The position numbers and the translations under genes are program-made. Below, one piece after another: positions 44,791-55,910 of a DNA stretch of 64,000 bases. Below the pieces are notes generated by a model, which ran no database searches, was not told where the DNA came from, and saw only the letters and a program-made list of their open reading frames with translations. Where the stretch lies: NCBI GenBank assembly GCA_019359595.1, contig JAHHGZ010000034.1, positions 34,605 through 98,604 on the forward strand, in the 5' to 3' direction. The DNA is from Cyanomargarita calcarea GSE-NOS-MK-12-04C. GTDB lineage: Bacteria; Cyanobacteriota; Cyanobacteriia; Cyanobacteriales; Nostocaceae. Numbering within the stretch: the first letter of the stretch is position 1; every line of letters begins with the position of its first letter.

Positions 44791-45150
44791 ATGGAAGCAG
44801 AATTTGAGCAAGAACTTGAGAATGTAGAGCGATCGCTTATCGATGTCAAAGAACGCTACAGGCAAATTAAACAGGACAAACAGCGTCAACTAGAACTTGG
44901 ATATCGGTTTGAGGAAGTTCGGCCAAAGCAAAAAACGAGAAATAAAGAACTTAAAAAAGAGTTAAAAGATATTCAAGAACAGTTGGAAGCCTTAGATAAC
45001 GCTTTGGGTTTATTTTCCGAAAGTTATCTGGTGCTGTTTGGCGGTAGTATTATTTTCTCTAGAAGCGGTTTAAAAGAAGCATTTTGGCAAATAACCCGCT
45101 TTGGGGGATTGGGAGTTATCATAGGCTGGATATTAAAATCTTGTAATTGA
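44791..45150 (+). CDS. Coiled-coil protein with C-terminal membrane segment
   Basis: 119 aa. Residues 1-75 form a highly charged coiled coil (EQELENVERSLIDVKERYRQIKQDK, KKELKDIQEQLEALDNAL). The C-terminal part (ESYLVLFGGSIIFSRSG and GGLGVIIGWILKS) is hydrophobic and may anchor it. Function unknown. It precedes asnS by 113 bp on the same strand. Confidence 0.6.
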   Translation: MEAEFEQELENVERSLIDVKERYRQIKQDKQRQLELGYRFEEVRPKQKTRNKELKKELKDIQEQLEALDNALGLFSESYLVLFGGSIIFSRSGLKEAFWQITRFGGLGVIIGWILKSCN

Positions 45151-45263
45151 TAGGGTATTGGGGAGTGGGGTAAAAGAATTAATTGTTTCCCTTTGACATA
45201 CATCCCCTTTACCCGAATTTAATTCCCTACTCCTAACTTTATATTTTCTTATCGGATAAAAAT

Positions 45264-46655
45264 ATGATAGAGAGACGAATTGCAGAAATATTGCGAAGCG
45301 GTCAGCCATCGGAGTCATTGAAAGTTCAAGGCTGGGTGCGGACAAAACGTGATTTGAAAGGTTTTGCTTTTATAGAAGTAAATGATGGTTCATCGATGGC
45401 TAATTTGCAAATAGTCATCAGTCAAGATTTACCAGATTATGAAGCGATCGCCAAAAAGCTAAATACAGGTGCTTCCGTGGAAGTGACTGGAGTGGTGGTG
45501 GCATCCGTTGGCAAAGGACAGCGGATAGAAGTGAAAGCTACGGACGTAAAGGTATACGGAGAAGCCGATCCCGAGACTTATCCTCTGCAAAAGAAACGTC
45601 ATTCCTTTGAATTCTTGCGGACAATTGGACATTTGCGATCGCGTACCAATTCTTTTGGTGCAGTTTTCCGAGTCCGCAATGCTTGTGCAACTGCTGTTCA
45701 CCAATTCTTTCAAGAGCGGGGCTTTTTGTGGGTACACACACCCATTATCACCGCCAGCGATTGCGAAGGCGCGGGCGAACTTTTCAGCGTCACAAATTTT
45801 AACCTGAAAAACATTCCCCGCACGGATAAACAAGAAGTAGACTACAGCCAAGACTTTTTTGGTAAACCCACATACCTGACAGTCAGCGGACAGTTAGAAG
45901 CGGAAGTTATGGCGATGGCCTTTAGCAACGTCTATACTTTTGGCCCCACCTTCCGCGCCGAAAACTCCAATACCTCCCGTCATTTAGCCGAATTCTGGAT
46001 GATAGAACCAGAAATGGCATTTTGTGACCTGAAAGAGGATATGGACCTAGCAGAGGCATTTCTGAAGCATATTTTCAAATATGTGATGGAAACTTGCCCG
46101 GAAGATATGGAATTTTTCAACCAACGCATAGATGATACCGTATTGTCAACTGCTGAAAATATTATTAATAATGAATTTCAGCGGATTACATATACAGAAG
46201 CTATCAGTCTGTTAGAAAAAGCTGATGTTAAGTTTGATTACCCGGTAAATTGGGGCTTAGATTTACAATCAGAACACGAACGGTATCTTTCTGAGCAGTT
46301 ATTCAAGAAGCCGACAATCGTTACTGATTACCCAGCGCAAATCAAAGCCTTTTATATGCGCTTGAATGATGATGAAAAGACAGTAAGGGCAATGGATGTT
46401 CTTGCGCCGAAAATTGGGGAAATTATTGGCGGTTCTCAGCGGGAAGAACGTTTAGATGTTTTGGAGAGGCGGATAATAGCGCAAGGAATGAAACCGGAAG
46501 ATTTGTGGTGGTATCTGGATTTGCGTCGTTATGGTACTGTACCGCATGCCGGTTTTGGATTGGGTTTTGAGAGATTGGTGCAGTTTATGACGGGGATGGG
46601 GAATATTCGCGATGTGATTCCATTTCCACGGGCACCGTTGAGTGCGGAGTTTTAG
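45264..46655 (+). CDS. asnS: Asparaginyl-tRNA synthetase
   Basis: Class II aminoacyl-tRNA synthetase, 463 aa. OB-fold anticodon-binding domain (about 1-105: [23 protein letters not shown]), motif 2 region [25 protein letters not shown] and motif 3 [27 protein letters not shown]. The [10 protein letters not shown] and [19 protein letters not shown] segments are AsnS rather than AspS type. The start is ATG 45264. Confidence 0.96.
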   Translation: MIERRIAEILRSGQPSESLKVQGWVRTKRDLKGFAFIEVNDGSSMANLQIVISQDLPDYEAIAKKLNTGASVEVTGVVVASVGKGQRIEVKATDVKVYGEADPETYPLQKKRHSFEFLRTIGHLRSRTNSFGAVFRVRNACATAVHQFFQERGFLWVHTPIITASDCEGAGELFSVTNFNLKNIPRTDKQEVDYSQDFFGKPTYLTVSGQLEAEVMAMAFSNVYTFGPTFRAENSNTSRHLAEFWMIEPEMAFCDLKEDMDLAEAFLKHIFKYVMETCPEDMEFFNQRIDDTVLSTAENIINNEFQRITYTEAISLLEKADVKFDYPVNWGLDLQSEHERYLSEQLFKKPTIVTDYPAQIKAFYMRLNDDEKTVRAMDVLAPKIGEIIGGSQREERLDVLERRIIAQGMKPEDLWWYLDLRRYGTVPHAGFGLGFERLVQFMTGMGNIRDVIPFPRAPLSAEF

Positions 46656-46728
46656 AACCATTTCGCTATCCCTATTACCTAAACAGTCTTTCATCCTATC
46701 CCTTTACAGGGTTGGGATGAAAGCCGTG

Positions 46729-47409
46729 TCAATCCGACAAATCTCCAAACTGCTCTCGATAACGAGATAGTAATTCTTCCGCTTGCGTAGCGCGTTCTTC
46801 TGCTTGCATAGCGCGTTTCTCAGCTTCCTGAACTTTGGCGACCAACTCATCAGGGATTAACAATTTCTCTCCTGTATCTTCCCGATAAAAGCCAATCAGT
46901 TCATCTTCTACAGCCAAGCGTAATTGCAAAGGTTCGCTGCAACTATTTGTAATTAATTCGTAGCTGTCTTTTTGCAAACGATATCCTCGCAACTTTTCTT
47001 CTATCCATTCACCTTTGGGGTCAAAAAGCCAGTATTCTTTGACTTCTAACTGTTCGTATAGAGTTTTTTTCGAGTCTGTATCTTGGTTTTTTGTCCCTGG
47101 GGATGTAATTTCAAAAATAACTGAAGGTACTTTGCCTTCTTCCCATATTTTATAATTGTCTCGACCACCAGGTGCTACATCAAAAATTACCATTACATCA
47201 GGAGCAACTCGTAATTTAGGAAAACCCTGTGCGTAATAGAGAAACTGATTTCCTAAAACAGTGGCTTGACGACCTTGAAGATATTGTCGCAACACTTCCA
47301 GCGTCGTCAGAATGGCATATAAATGAGTGTAAGTTTCTGCCACTGGTTCTCCATCTGAACTCGGATATCCGGGTTGGGACTGTTTGACGATCGGGATAAT
47401 GCTAGTCAT
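46729..47409 (-). CDS. Uma2-family (DUF820) restriction-endonuclease-like protein
   Basis: 226-aa protein with the PD-(D/E)XK fold of the Uma2 family, which is greatly expanded in cyanobacteria. Core: APDVMVIFDVAPGGR, SVIFEITSPGTKNQDTDSKKTLYEQLEVKEYWLFDP, where D...E and the following K form the putative nuclease site. The last 35 residues are an Ala/Glu heptad coiled coil (AEKRAMQAEERATQAEELL) typical of the family. ATG 47409 is preferred; a GTG three codons earlier is open. Function unknown. Confidence 0.88.
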   Translation of the reverse strand: MTSIIPIVKQSQPGYPSSDGEPVAETYTHLYAILTTLEVLRQYLQGRQATVLGNQFLYYAQGFPKLRVAPDVMVIFDVAPGGRDNYKIWEEGKVPSVIFEITSPGTKNQDTDSKKTLYEQLEVKEYWLFDPKGEWIEEKLRGYRLQKDSYELITNSCSEPLQLRLAVEDELIGFYREDTGEKLLIPDELVAKVQEAEKRAMQAEERATQAEELLSRYREQFGDLSD

Positions 47410-47589
47410 AAGTCGCACATAGAGACTCCTATTAACTATTATGTCAGAGAATGCAAAAGTTAATAAAGGGAAAGGGATTCTCTACTTTCCACTCTCACTC
47501 CCCATTTTCCAAACCAAAGCCGAGCAAATTTGTAGAATTGATTCATCCGGGAGTTGGGGGTTTAATACCCCGACAAGAAACACGGCAGA

Positions 47590-48780
47590 TTGTACCGCAA
47601 ACATGATGAATCAAAACGCACAGAACCCTTCAAACATTTTGGCGTTGGATTGTTTGGTGTGAACAGTCACACTCATCGCCAACATCGACAGCTATTGATG
47701 CCTGCGTTCCATAAACAACGCATAAATGCATACCGAGATGAAATGGTAGCTATTATTCAATCTGTACTGAATGAATTGCAGATTAATCAACCTGCGGATA
47801 TCGCTAAAGTCATGCGAATACTGACTATGCGTGTAGCAACCAAAACACTATTTGGTTCTGATGTGGGCGAGGAGGGAGGAAGTAGTGGGCGGCTATTAGA
47901 ATCAGTGGGAGGTCTATTGAGCAACAGCAAGACATCCCTACTGCCTTTTGACATACCGGGTTTGCATTACCACCAGATGCTCAATCAAATGGCGTTGGTA
48001 GATGAGGAAATGTTGAGAATAATTCGGCAAAAACGTGCAAGAGGTACAGACGATGGGGATGTTCTCTCGATGTTAATCCAGGCAAGGGATGCAGAAACTG
48101 GTCTGGCGCTGACTGAAGATGAGTTGCTAGGTCACGTCAGCGTTATTTTTAGCGCAGGGCATGATACCAGCGCCAATGCCCTCACCTGGACGCTATTTTT
48201 ACTGTCACAACACCCGGAAATAACTGCCAATTTACTGGATGAACTTGAAAGCGTATTACAAGGACCGCCAACCGTTGAGCAGTTGCAGCAGTTACCGTTA
48301 TTGGAACGAGTGATTAAAGAGAGTATGCGAATATTGCCGCCTGTACCGTGGAACGCGCGGGTGACATCCGAACCAACTACGCTATCCGGCTATGACTTGC
48401 CTGAAGGGACGGAGGTTTTTGTCAGTATTTATCAGACGCATCATATAAGCGAAGTTTATCCGAACCCAGAAAAATTTGACCCAAAACGCTGGGAAAGCTT
48501 TGAACCAAATATGTTTGAGTACAACCCCTTTAGCGCCGGTTCACGCATCTGCATCGGTGCGGGCTTTGCGATGATGGAGATTAAGATTGTGCTGGCAATG
48601 GTACTAATGCAATACCGTCTGCAATTTCTGCCAAATCTTGCCGTAGAGCGGAATGGAATAATTGTTATGTCTCCCAAGTATGGGATGCCAATGTCCGTCC
48701 ACAAGCAAGACAGACAATTTTCTTTGGGAGTAGGAGGAGTGTGGGGCAACGTGCGGGAGATGGTGCAGTTACCCCAATAA
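47590..48780 (+). CDS. Cytochrome P450, 5'-truncated (probable pseudogene)
   Basis: 396 codons matching a P450 from the C-helix onward: HRQHRQLLMPAFH (C-helix), AGHDTSANALTW (I-helix oxygen-activation motif), ESMRILPPVPW (ExxR), FDPKRW, and the heme loop FSAGSRICIGAGFA with the axial Cys. The N-terminal 60-80 residues, including the B-helix region, are missing. Immediately upstream, at about 47551-47575, is a fragment of the family B repeat (GAGTTGGGGGTTTAATACCC) with an in-frame TAA, so a repeat insertion or deletion probably removed the 5' end. The only upstream start is TTG 47590. The protein would not fold as a normal P450. Confidence 0.75.
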   Translation: MYRKHDESKRTEPFKHFGVGLFGVNSHTHRQHRQLLMPAFHKQRINAYRDEMVAIIQSVLNELQINQPADIAKVMRILTMRVATKTLFGSDVGEEGGSSGRLLESVGGLLSNSKTSLLPFDIPGLHYHQMLNQMALVDEEMLRIIRQKRARGTDDGDVLSMLIQARDAETGLALTEDELLGHVSVIFSAGHDTSANALTWTLFLLSQHPEITANLLDELESVLQGPPTVEQLQQLPLLERVIKESMRILPPVPWNARVTSEPTTLSGYDLPEGTEVFVSIYQTHHISEVYPNPEKFDPKRWESFEPNMFEYNPFSAGSRICIGAGFAMMEIKIVLAMVLMQYRLQFLPNLAVERNGIIVMSPKYGMPMSVHKQDRQFSLGVGGVWGNVREMVQLPQ

Positions 48781-48788
48781 TTAGTTAA

Positions 48789-48814
48789 AAGTTAGGAGTT
48801 AGGAGTTAGGAGTT
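48789..48814. repeat. STRR: tandem GGAGTTA heptamer
   Basis: Three GTTAGGA/GGAGTTA units between the P450 remnant and the convergent response regulator; inverse of the TAACTCC tracts elsewhere in the window. Confidence 0.65.
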
Positions 48815-48862
48815 GAAAGACAACAATTCTTAACTCCGCTCTTTTGCTCTTCCTAACTAATT

Positions 48863-49543
48863 TTACGCCATTTGATTTTCAATCGCCCATCGCGCCAGTT
48901 CGGTGCGGTTGTGGAGATTGGTCTTGCCCAACATATTGGAGACGTGACTTTCAACTGTCCGCTGACTAACGTTGAGTTCTTCAGCGATTTCGCGGTTGGC
49001 TAAACCTCTGGCCACAAACTGGACTACTTTCAGTTCGGTTGGAGTTAGCTGCACATCGAAGGGAACCTGGATACGGGAACCGTTTTCCCCTCCTTTTGCT
49101 TGGTGTTCTTTCCAGCGAATGGTTTGCTTGAGGGAAGATTCTACTTGTGCAACGAGTTCTTCTGGTTCAAAGGGCTTGACCATGTATACATCAGCACCTT
49201 TGTTTAAACCTTTAACTCGGTCTGCACTTTGTCCTTTAGCAGAAAGGAAAAGAACGGGAATCCAGCTAGTGCGTTCATTTTGCCGGACTTGTTCAACAAA
49301 AGTATAACCGTCCATTTCCGGCATCATCACGTCGCAAATAATCATATCTGGGACATCTTGCTCTAGAATTTCTAGAGCTTCTCGACCATTTTCGGCGGTG
49401 ATGACTTCGTATCCCCGGAATTCCAAGTAATCCTTCACCAGCAGGATGAGGTTAGGGTCATCATCAATCAGTAGAAGTCGTTTGTGATCTTTCATGCTGG
49501 GTTCTTTCATAGCAGTGGCACTTGTCGCGCTTCTTCGGTCCAT
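48863..49543 (-). CDS. NarL/LuxR-type response regulator
   Basis: 226-aa two-component regulator. Receiver domain with LLLIDDDPN, phospho-Asp in IICDVMMPEMDG, LSAKGQ and KPF; a linker; and a LuxR HTH (LTPTELKVVQFVARGLANREIAEELNVSQRTVESHVSNML). Expected to bind DNA as a dimer after phosphorylation; no cognate kinase is adjacent. Start choice is uncertain: ATG 49543, 49510 or 49495 (MKDHKRLLLIDDD) are all possible, and the residues before MKDHK have no family character. Confidence 0.88.
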   Translation of the reverse strand: MDRRSATSATAMKEPSMKDHKRLLLIDDDPNLILLVKDYLEFRGYEVITAENGREALEILEQDVPDMIICDVMMPEMDGYTFVEQVRQNERTSWIPVLFLSAKGQSADRVKGLNKGADVYMVKPFEPEELVAQVESSLKQTIRWKEHQAKGGENGSRIQVPFDVQLTPTELKVVQFVARGLANREIAEELNVSQRTVESHVSNMLGKTNLHNRTELARWAIENQMA

Positions 49544-50632
49544 CAAGGCTTGTATAGTTGTCCTAATTGGTGGATTATTGAGATGTTGTCCTTTTTTTCC
49601 CACTTAACTTGCCTTTGTTTCCTCCAACTCTCAAAAGCGCCTATTACTTTTGAGAGTCTGCCAGACCAATGGCAATAGTCCAGTAAGGATACGTAGAGCA
49701 GTAGTATTTATAATGCGCTATTATATATCGCTTTGAAAGGGGCGGGTGAAAAAAACACTGATTAAATAATAATCCTTTAGATTCACAAATAAATGTGGGG
49801 TCAAGACACACCCAAAGTAAAATTCAACCCGCTCTTTTCAATTTCTACTACTTTTCCATATCAATAGGAGATTAAGCCTTTATAAGTTGTTCACTCATTA
49901 TTGGGGAAGTTTCTGGCTCCATGTTGGGCAAAAAAGGTGTATTCTTCCACCACCTTGTTGCCGATTAAGTGTTCAGTGATGATCCGCGATGGTTAGTTCC
50001 CTTATGTTGCTTGGCGATACCAGACACTGTCGGGGGAAACCATTATTATCGGTCTTCAGCAACAAACAAAGCAAGCAGTTGGCTTTTTTCCTAAATATGC
50101 AACTGGGACGATCTTGTTGCAAAGCATCAAGTTTTAGAGCTTGAAGTCGCTTTTTCAAGTATTCCCATCATCCCAGACTAGCTTATGATTGAGCAACATT
50201 TTGGAATTGTCTGTTCACCAGGGATAAAAATGTTGTCCTAATTTTTTGCAAGTCCTAAATTTTCGCTTCCATTTATTTGGGACTTTACTTTCTTGAAAAA
50301 TCGTGCTTTTTGGTATTTGAACGCTTGATATCACTGTGCTGCTGCTCCGGACTCGGCTCCCTGATTACAGTTCTATATCAATTTTTCAACTTTGCAAAGA
50401 AGCTTAACTTGAGAAAAATATTTTTAACTTAATATAAGGCAACTTTCTGCTTGCTCAAATTCTAGTATATATACTTAAACGAACCCTCAACTGTTGTCAG
50501 CCATCGGTTTCCTTCATTGCGATGACTGGCGTTTTGCCTGTTAACTGTTGACTGTTCCATGTTTGTCCCGAACTTCAGTTCGGAAACCCGTACATGAGCA
50601 TTTATTGCCATTGGGCCTTGATTTTAGGTACA
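49544..50632. other. 1.1-kb intergenic region upstream of groES
   Basis: Long region between a divergent regulator and groESL. No family-like ORF or tRNA. A short fold-back near 50270-50330 and AT-rich stretches at 50395-50480 probably include the groES promoters. I find no repeat family copy here. Confidence 0.4.
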
Positions 50633-50659
50633 TTAGCACTCAGGAGTTGAGAGTGCTAA
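50633..50659 (+). promoter_or_regulatory. CIRCE operator
   Basis: Perfect TTAGCACTC-N9-GAGTGCTAA inverted repeat, the HrcA-binding CIRCE element, 18 bp before the groES ATG. It predicts HrcA repression of groESL at normal temperature. Confidence 0.96.
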
Positions 50660-50677
50660 CTAGGCGCAAAAATTAAT

Positions 50678-50989
50678 ATGGCAGCTGTATCTCTAAGCGT
50701 TTCTACCGTTAAACCATTAGGCGATCGCGTATTTGTGAAAGTGAGCGCGTCTGAAGAAAAGACCGCTGGTGGTCTATATCTACCCGACACCGCAAAGGAA
50801 AAGCCCCAAGTAGGGGAAGTAGTTTCCGTCGGCGATGGCAAAATCAAGGATGACGGCGGTCGTCAGGCTATGGATGTAAAGGTTGGAGACAAAGTTCTGT
50901 ACTCCAAGTACGCTGGCACCGACATCAAGCTGGGTACCGACGAATACGTCTTGCTTTCTGAAAAGGACATTCTAGCAGTAGTTTCATAG
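50678..50989 (+). CDS. groES: Co-chaperonin GroES
   Basis: 103-aa GroES ring subunit. [34 protein letters not shown] includes the N-terminal strand and mobile loop; [26 protein letters not shown] and the C-terminal EKDILAVV are typical. First gene of groESL behind CIRCE. Confidence 0.97.
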   Translation: MAAVSLSVSTVKPLGDRVFVKVSASEEKTAGGLYLPDTAKEKPQVGEVVSVGDGKIKDDGGRQAMDVKVGDKVLYSKYAGTDIKLGTDEYVLLSEKDILAVVS

Positions 50990-51030
50990 TCATTGGTTAG
51001 TGCTATTTGTTAACGGTTGACGGTTCATAG

Positions 51031-51090
51031 AGTCAACAGTCAACAACCAACAGTCAACAACCAACAACCAACAAGTAACAACCAACAACT
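51031..51090. repeat. STRR tract CAACAGT / CAACCAA between groES and groEL
   Basis: Units AGTCAACAGTCAACAACCAA and similar fill the 115-bp gap between groES and groEL. This kind of tract recurs upstream of rlmD and between pst genes. Confidence 0.65.
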
Positions 51091-51092
51091 AG

Positions 51093-52742
<1,650 letters not shown>

Positions 52743-52768
52743 GATTTGTTAAATTTCTATTTGTGAAA

Positions 52769-52803
52769 GCAGTCGTCTCCTACGGGAGGCGGCTGTTTTT
52801 TTT
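52769..52803 (+). terminator. Rho-independent terminator of groESL
   Basis: Stem AGTCGTCTCC / GGAGGCGGCT (with G:U pairs) and loop TACG, followed by GTTTTTTTT. It lies 26 bp after the groEL stop. Confidence 0.9.
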
Positions 52804-52864
52804 ACCGGACGATGAAGCCCCCTACCCCCAATTCTGGGCTACCGTGTACACACAAATCCTATCG

Positions 52865-52979
52865 CCCTCACCCTGGAAGGGTGGGGCTACACCAACAAAG
52901 CCCACCTTCGTGGGCTAAAATCTCTTTAGCCCACGCAGGTGGGCTTGGCACGTATAGCCCCACCCTTCTAGGGTGAGGG
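52865..52979. mobile_element. 115-bp palindromic element
   Basis: Outer arms of 25 bp (52865-52889 and 52955-52979) are inverse copies with a single mismatch; starts CCCTCACCCTGG, ends AGGGTGAGGG. An inner inverted repeat (AGCCCACC..TGGGCTAAA and TTTAGCCCACGCAGGTGGGCT) fills the rest. It has the look of a MITE or REP-like element and abuts the broken end of a methyltransferase gene. Confidence 0.75.
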
Positions 52980-53013
52980 AGCAGATATTGGCGCTATTGA
53001 GCCAAACGTAGCC

Positions 53014-53454
53014 ATGCGACAAGCCTTTCACTGGTTCACCCCAGAACCAAGTTTACGGGAATTTCGCCGGATTTTGAAACCATCAGGACGCTTGGCTGTG
53101 GTGTGGAATAACCGCGATAATGAAGATGCTTTCACTGGGGAATACAGCCGAATTATCAGGAAAGCATCAAGCAACCATCCAGCCGAGTCGCGGATGAAAT
53201 CGGTAGAACCACTGTTAGCTACAACCCATTTTGGTAATGTCCGCGAATATAAATTTATTTACAGACAAGAGTTAGATTTAAATGGACTTATTGGTCGTGC
53301 AATGAGCGTTTCTTACCTTCCTCGTGAAGGTGCAGTACACGAGCAACTAATTGCCGATTTAAAATCTGCACATCACTTTCTGAGCAATCGGCAAGGTTTC
53401 GTTTACATAGTTTATCGTACGAGCGTACATCTTGCGGAGCCATTACAAGATTAG
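53014..53454 (+). pseudogene. SAM-dependent methyltransferase remnant (C-terminal half)
   Basis: 146 codons resembling the C-terminal half of a class I methyltransferase: QAFHWFTPEPSLREFRRILKPSGRLAVVWNNRD, then a helical tail. The SAM-binding motif I (GxGxG) that should lie about 90 residues upstream is absent; the frame upstream reads ADIGAIEPNVA and hits a TAG inside the 115-bp palindromic element at 52865-52979. The gene seems to have lost its 5' half. Confidence 0.75.
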
Positions 53455-53638
53455 TGCAAAGGGTAAGATTTTGACGATTTTAATTGGCAAGGTTATATTT
53501 TTACTCATACAATCGAGGAATAGGCTTTGGTTGTATGTAATCCAAACCCTATATATCCTAGATTCATAAATATACTAACAATTCAGGGTTGAACGCCAGC
53601 CTTTTGCACCAAGAGCAACGAAGAAGGCTTATACACAC

Positions 53639-54508
53639 ATGATGGTAGACAGGATAAATGATATCTCTTGGCAAGCGCACCAGGGTAGCGTTGCCGCAAT
53701 AATTCAAGTTTTGAACGATAGGTTGGCGGATTCCGGCATCAGAGCTCGTGCTGTTTTTGCTGATGGGGTCCTGCAACTGCTCTGTGAGGTTCGGACGGCT
53801 GATAAACTGGAAAAATCTAGTATTATCAGGCAAATTCGGCAGATTTTGGAGGCGATCGCACCTCGAAATGTACATCGGGTAAATGTCAACTGTCGAATTG
53901 TCCGGGAAGAACAATTGCTTTGGCTAGACGAAATTCACCGTGAGAATCAATTGCTTTGGTCAGAGGAAATTATTTTAGCAAAGCCGAATATTTTTCAGCA
54001 ATTAATTCAAGATTTTAACGAGTCGAAAACTGAGCCGTTAAAGCCAAGTTTATCTCAGGGCAGATCCTCTTTACCATTGGTAATTGTTAATAGGAGTCAG
54101 CCGCAAAATAAAGCATCTCAACCGATATTATGGATAGTTAGTTTTTTGATATTTTTCTTAGCAGTCGGTGGGGCTGTTTATATATTTTTAGATAGTCAAG
54201 TAGAAACATCTAAATTTTTAATATTAAAAAATAATAACCAAGTAAATAGTAAAGCGGATTCTCTTGGTTCTAATTCAGAAGATTTTTTTGCAGATGCAGT
54301 GCGAATTGCGAATGAAGCTTCATCAACTGGGAAAACTGCGAAAAACTCGACTCAATGGTTGCAAATTGCTGCAAGTTGGCAACGGGCTTCTGATTTAATG
54401 GGTAAGGTTCCGGCTAGTCACAGTCGTTATCAGGAAGCTCAGATTAGGACTAAGTTGTATCGACAATATAGTGAAGCGGCACAGAAGCAAGCGGAGAATA
54501 TTAAGTAG
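53639..54508 (+). CDS. Conserved-looking membrane protein with cyanobacterial N-terminal module
   Basis: 289 aa. The N-terminal region (about 1-90: ISWQAHQGSVAAIIQVLNDRL, ARAVFADGVLQLLCE, NVHRVNVNCRIVREEQ) appears to be a module repeated in other cyanobacterial hypotheticals. One TM helix (about 163-185: ILWIVSFLIFFLAVGGAVYIF) leads to an exported or cytoplasmic helical tail with FADAVRIANEAS and WLQIAASWQRASDLMGKVP, which looks TPR-like. Function unknown. The start is ATG 53639 or 53642. The next small gene follows 25 bp downstream. Confidence 0.65.
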   Translation: MMVDRINDISWQAHQGSVAAIIQVLNDRLADSGIRARAVFADGVLQLLCEVRTADKLEKSSIIRQIRQILEAIAPRNVHRVNVNCRIVREEQLLWLDEIHRENQLLWSEEIILAKPNIFQQLIQDFNESKTEPLKPSLSQGRSSLPLVIVNRSQPQNKASQPILWIVSFLIFFLAVGGAVYIFLDSQVETSKFLILKNNNQVNSKADSLGSNSEDFFADAVRIANEASSTGKTAKNSTQWLQIAASWQRASDLMGKVPASHSRYQEAQIRTKLYRQYSEAAQKQAENIK

Positions 54509-54533
54509 AATAGTTTTCAAATCTAAAAATATT

Positions 54534-54824
54534 ATGCACTCCAGCCAAAATTTGACTGAAACTCACAACCAAGTAGTTTCTGACTTAGAAAAGCATCTTC
54601 CGGGTGTCCAATTTCTGAAAAATTTTTTGGGAGAAAAAACTGCTGTACTAATAGATTTGAAAGAACATAGTGAACTTTGGACAGAGATTGAGGCAGAAGT
54701 AGAAATACCCTTGACAGTTCAACTTAGTAACTTTATTCGTTTTGCTCCGAAGTTGATTGCTGAATCCGGGATTCAAGGTCTTGTTCCCACTGATTATTAT
54801 CTACAGCACTTTGCAAGTAAATGA
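54534..54824 (+). CDS. Small hypothetical protein, 96 aa
   Basis: Soluble, acidic: LEKHLPGVQFLKNFLGEKTAVLIDLKEHSELWTEIEAEVE, then a helical end (LSNFIRFAPKLIAESG). Not recognised. ATG 54534 is preferred since upstream codons overlap the previous gene. Possibly co-transcribed with it. Confidence 0.5.
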   Translation: MHSSQNLTETHNQVVSDLEKHLPGVQFLKNFLGEKTAVLIDLKEHSELWTEIEAEVEIPLTVQLSNFIRFAPKLIAESGIQGLVPTDYYLQHFASK

Positions 54825-54880
54825 AGTACACCCCCTCCCCAAGGCATACGGGGAGGGTTGGGGAGGGGTATTTCTGTACC

Positions 54881-55039
54881 TCACAAAGTTGAAATTTGCT
54901 GTAAGTCAATGGTAATCATCCGTCCCGATGCTTTGGAACGGTCTATATATAGATGAAACGCTTCTAAATCTTCTCGGTGATTTAATACATATTGACGTAA
55001 CTCGTCAATATTCATCGCATCATAATTTGCCGTTGTCAT
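54881..55039 (-). CDS. Small protein, DUF6887-like
   Basis: 52 aa: NYDAMNIDELRQYVLNHREDLEAFHLYIDRSKASGRMITID. The LRxYVLxHR..D..AF..Y.DR pattern resembles a widespread cyanobacterial small-protein family (DUF6887, from memory). It follows the RHH gene by 43 bp on the same strand and may be part of a toxin-antitoxin-like cluster (inference). ATG 55039 is preferred over the ATG at 55066. Confidence 0.6.
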   Translation of the reverse strand: MTTANYDAMNIDELRQYVLNHREDLEAFHLYIDRSKASGRMITIDLQQISTL

Positions 55040-55082
55040 GGTTCGTAACCTTGCCCGTCTCTTCAAGAATCGCTAAAACAAA

Positions 55083-55367
55083 TTATTTGCGAACAACCTC
55101 ATTTAATGCTTCATGAATTACCTCATCGCTAACTCCCCGACGCTTGAGACTAGCAACCAACGCAGAAACCGTATCACCCTGCAATCGCTCCAAATCAGAT
55201 CGAAGTCCCTGACCTATGTAAGCTCGTATCAACGGTTGATAACCGGAAAATCCCAGTAAGGGAGCTATTTGTTTTAAATCCTCAATCACGTCTTCAGGAA
55301 TCCGAATCGTGACAGAGGACATTGGACGGTTTCGATCTAATCGTTTTTTCAAAGCTTCAATTTTCAT
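55083..55367 (-). CDS. Ribbon-helix-helix antitoxin-like protein
   Basis: 94 aa. SSVTIRIPEDVIEDLKQIAPLLGFSGYQPLIRAYIGQGLRSDLERL reads as a BrnA/CopG-type RHH DNA-binding domain with the VTIRIPEDVI strand; the C-terminal half is helical. It would bind DNA as a dimer, perhaps regulating its own operon. No toxin is recognisable next to it. ATG 55367 is preferred over GTG 55376. Confidence 0.65.
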   Translation of the reverse strand: MKIEALKKRLDRNRPMSSVTIRIPEDVIEDLKQIAPLLGFSGYQPLIRAYIGQGLRSDLERLQGDTVSALVASLKRRGVSDEVIHEALNEVVRK

Positions 55368-55463
55368 AATATTCACGTTCCTTCCGTGTTGCTTTTCGAG
55401 CCGAAATAATCCTAAAATTATGGAATCATACGGAAATAAATTTATCTATAACTAGATAGGAAG

Positions 55464-55519
55464 CATAATATTGCCGAAGTGAATTGGAAGCATAAGCAGG
55501 TAAAAACGGCAATATTATG
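55464..55519. repeat. 13-bp perfect inverted repeat
   Basis: CATAATATTGCCG at 55464-55476 and CGGCAATATTATG at 55507-55519, a 30-bp loop, in the gap between divergent RHH and the 90-aa gene. It could be an operator or a small element end. Confidence 0.55.
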
Positions 55520-55637
55520 GGTTAAGCGACATTTGTTTATGCGTCTGTAACACTTTCGCCAACAGTATCTTCGCTATATCTACCCCCTAGTAACAACAAT
55601 TACAATGTTTTCATTAAGGAATCGGTGAGGGGCATCT

Positions 55638-55910
55638 ATGGCATTGAGAATAAAAGTTCCGCATGCGGATTTTGAATCAGCGTCCGAGGACGGCTGGATT
55701 GACGGACTGTTGCAGGGGAGAAGAGAAATATGGGTATATGTGGAACTGGGTACTGAGCAAGAATATATCTCCAGCCCCAACGATGACCCAAGAACCGAGT
55801 ATCGGCTTTTTTGGGGGTGTGATGCGTTTTTTGCTAAAACCCAGGAACGGTTAGAAGCACAAGATTACGAAGCGGAACAATATAACGTAACTGTGATTTT
55901 GTATAGTTAG
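55638..55910 (+). CDS. Small hypothetical protein, 90 aa
   Basis: Acidic protein: IKVPHADFESASEDGWIDGLLQGRREIWVYVELGTEQEY, then EYRLFWGCDAFF and TQERLEAQDYEAEQ. Function unknown. A good Shine-Dalgarno-like GTGAGGGG sits about 8 nt before the ATG. Its 3' end overlaps the convergent 54-aa ORF by 4 bp. Confidence 0.5.
   Translation: MALRIKVPHADFESASEDGWIDGLLQGRREIWVYVELGTEQEYISSPNDDPRTEYRLFWGCDAFFAKTQERLEAQDYEAEQYNVTVILYS

Noticed and set aside
49973..50158. 61-codon minus-strand frame upstream of groES
   Set aside because: No family character and no ribosome-binding site; probably chance.
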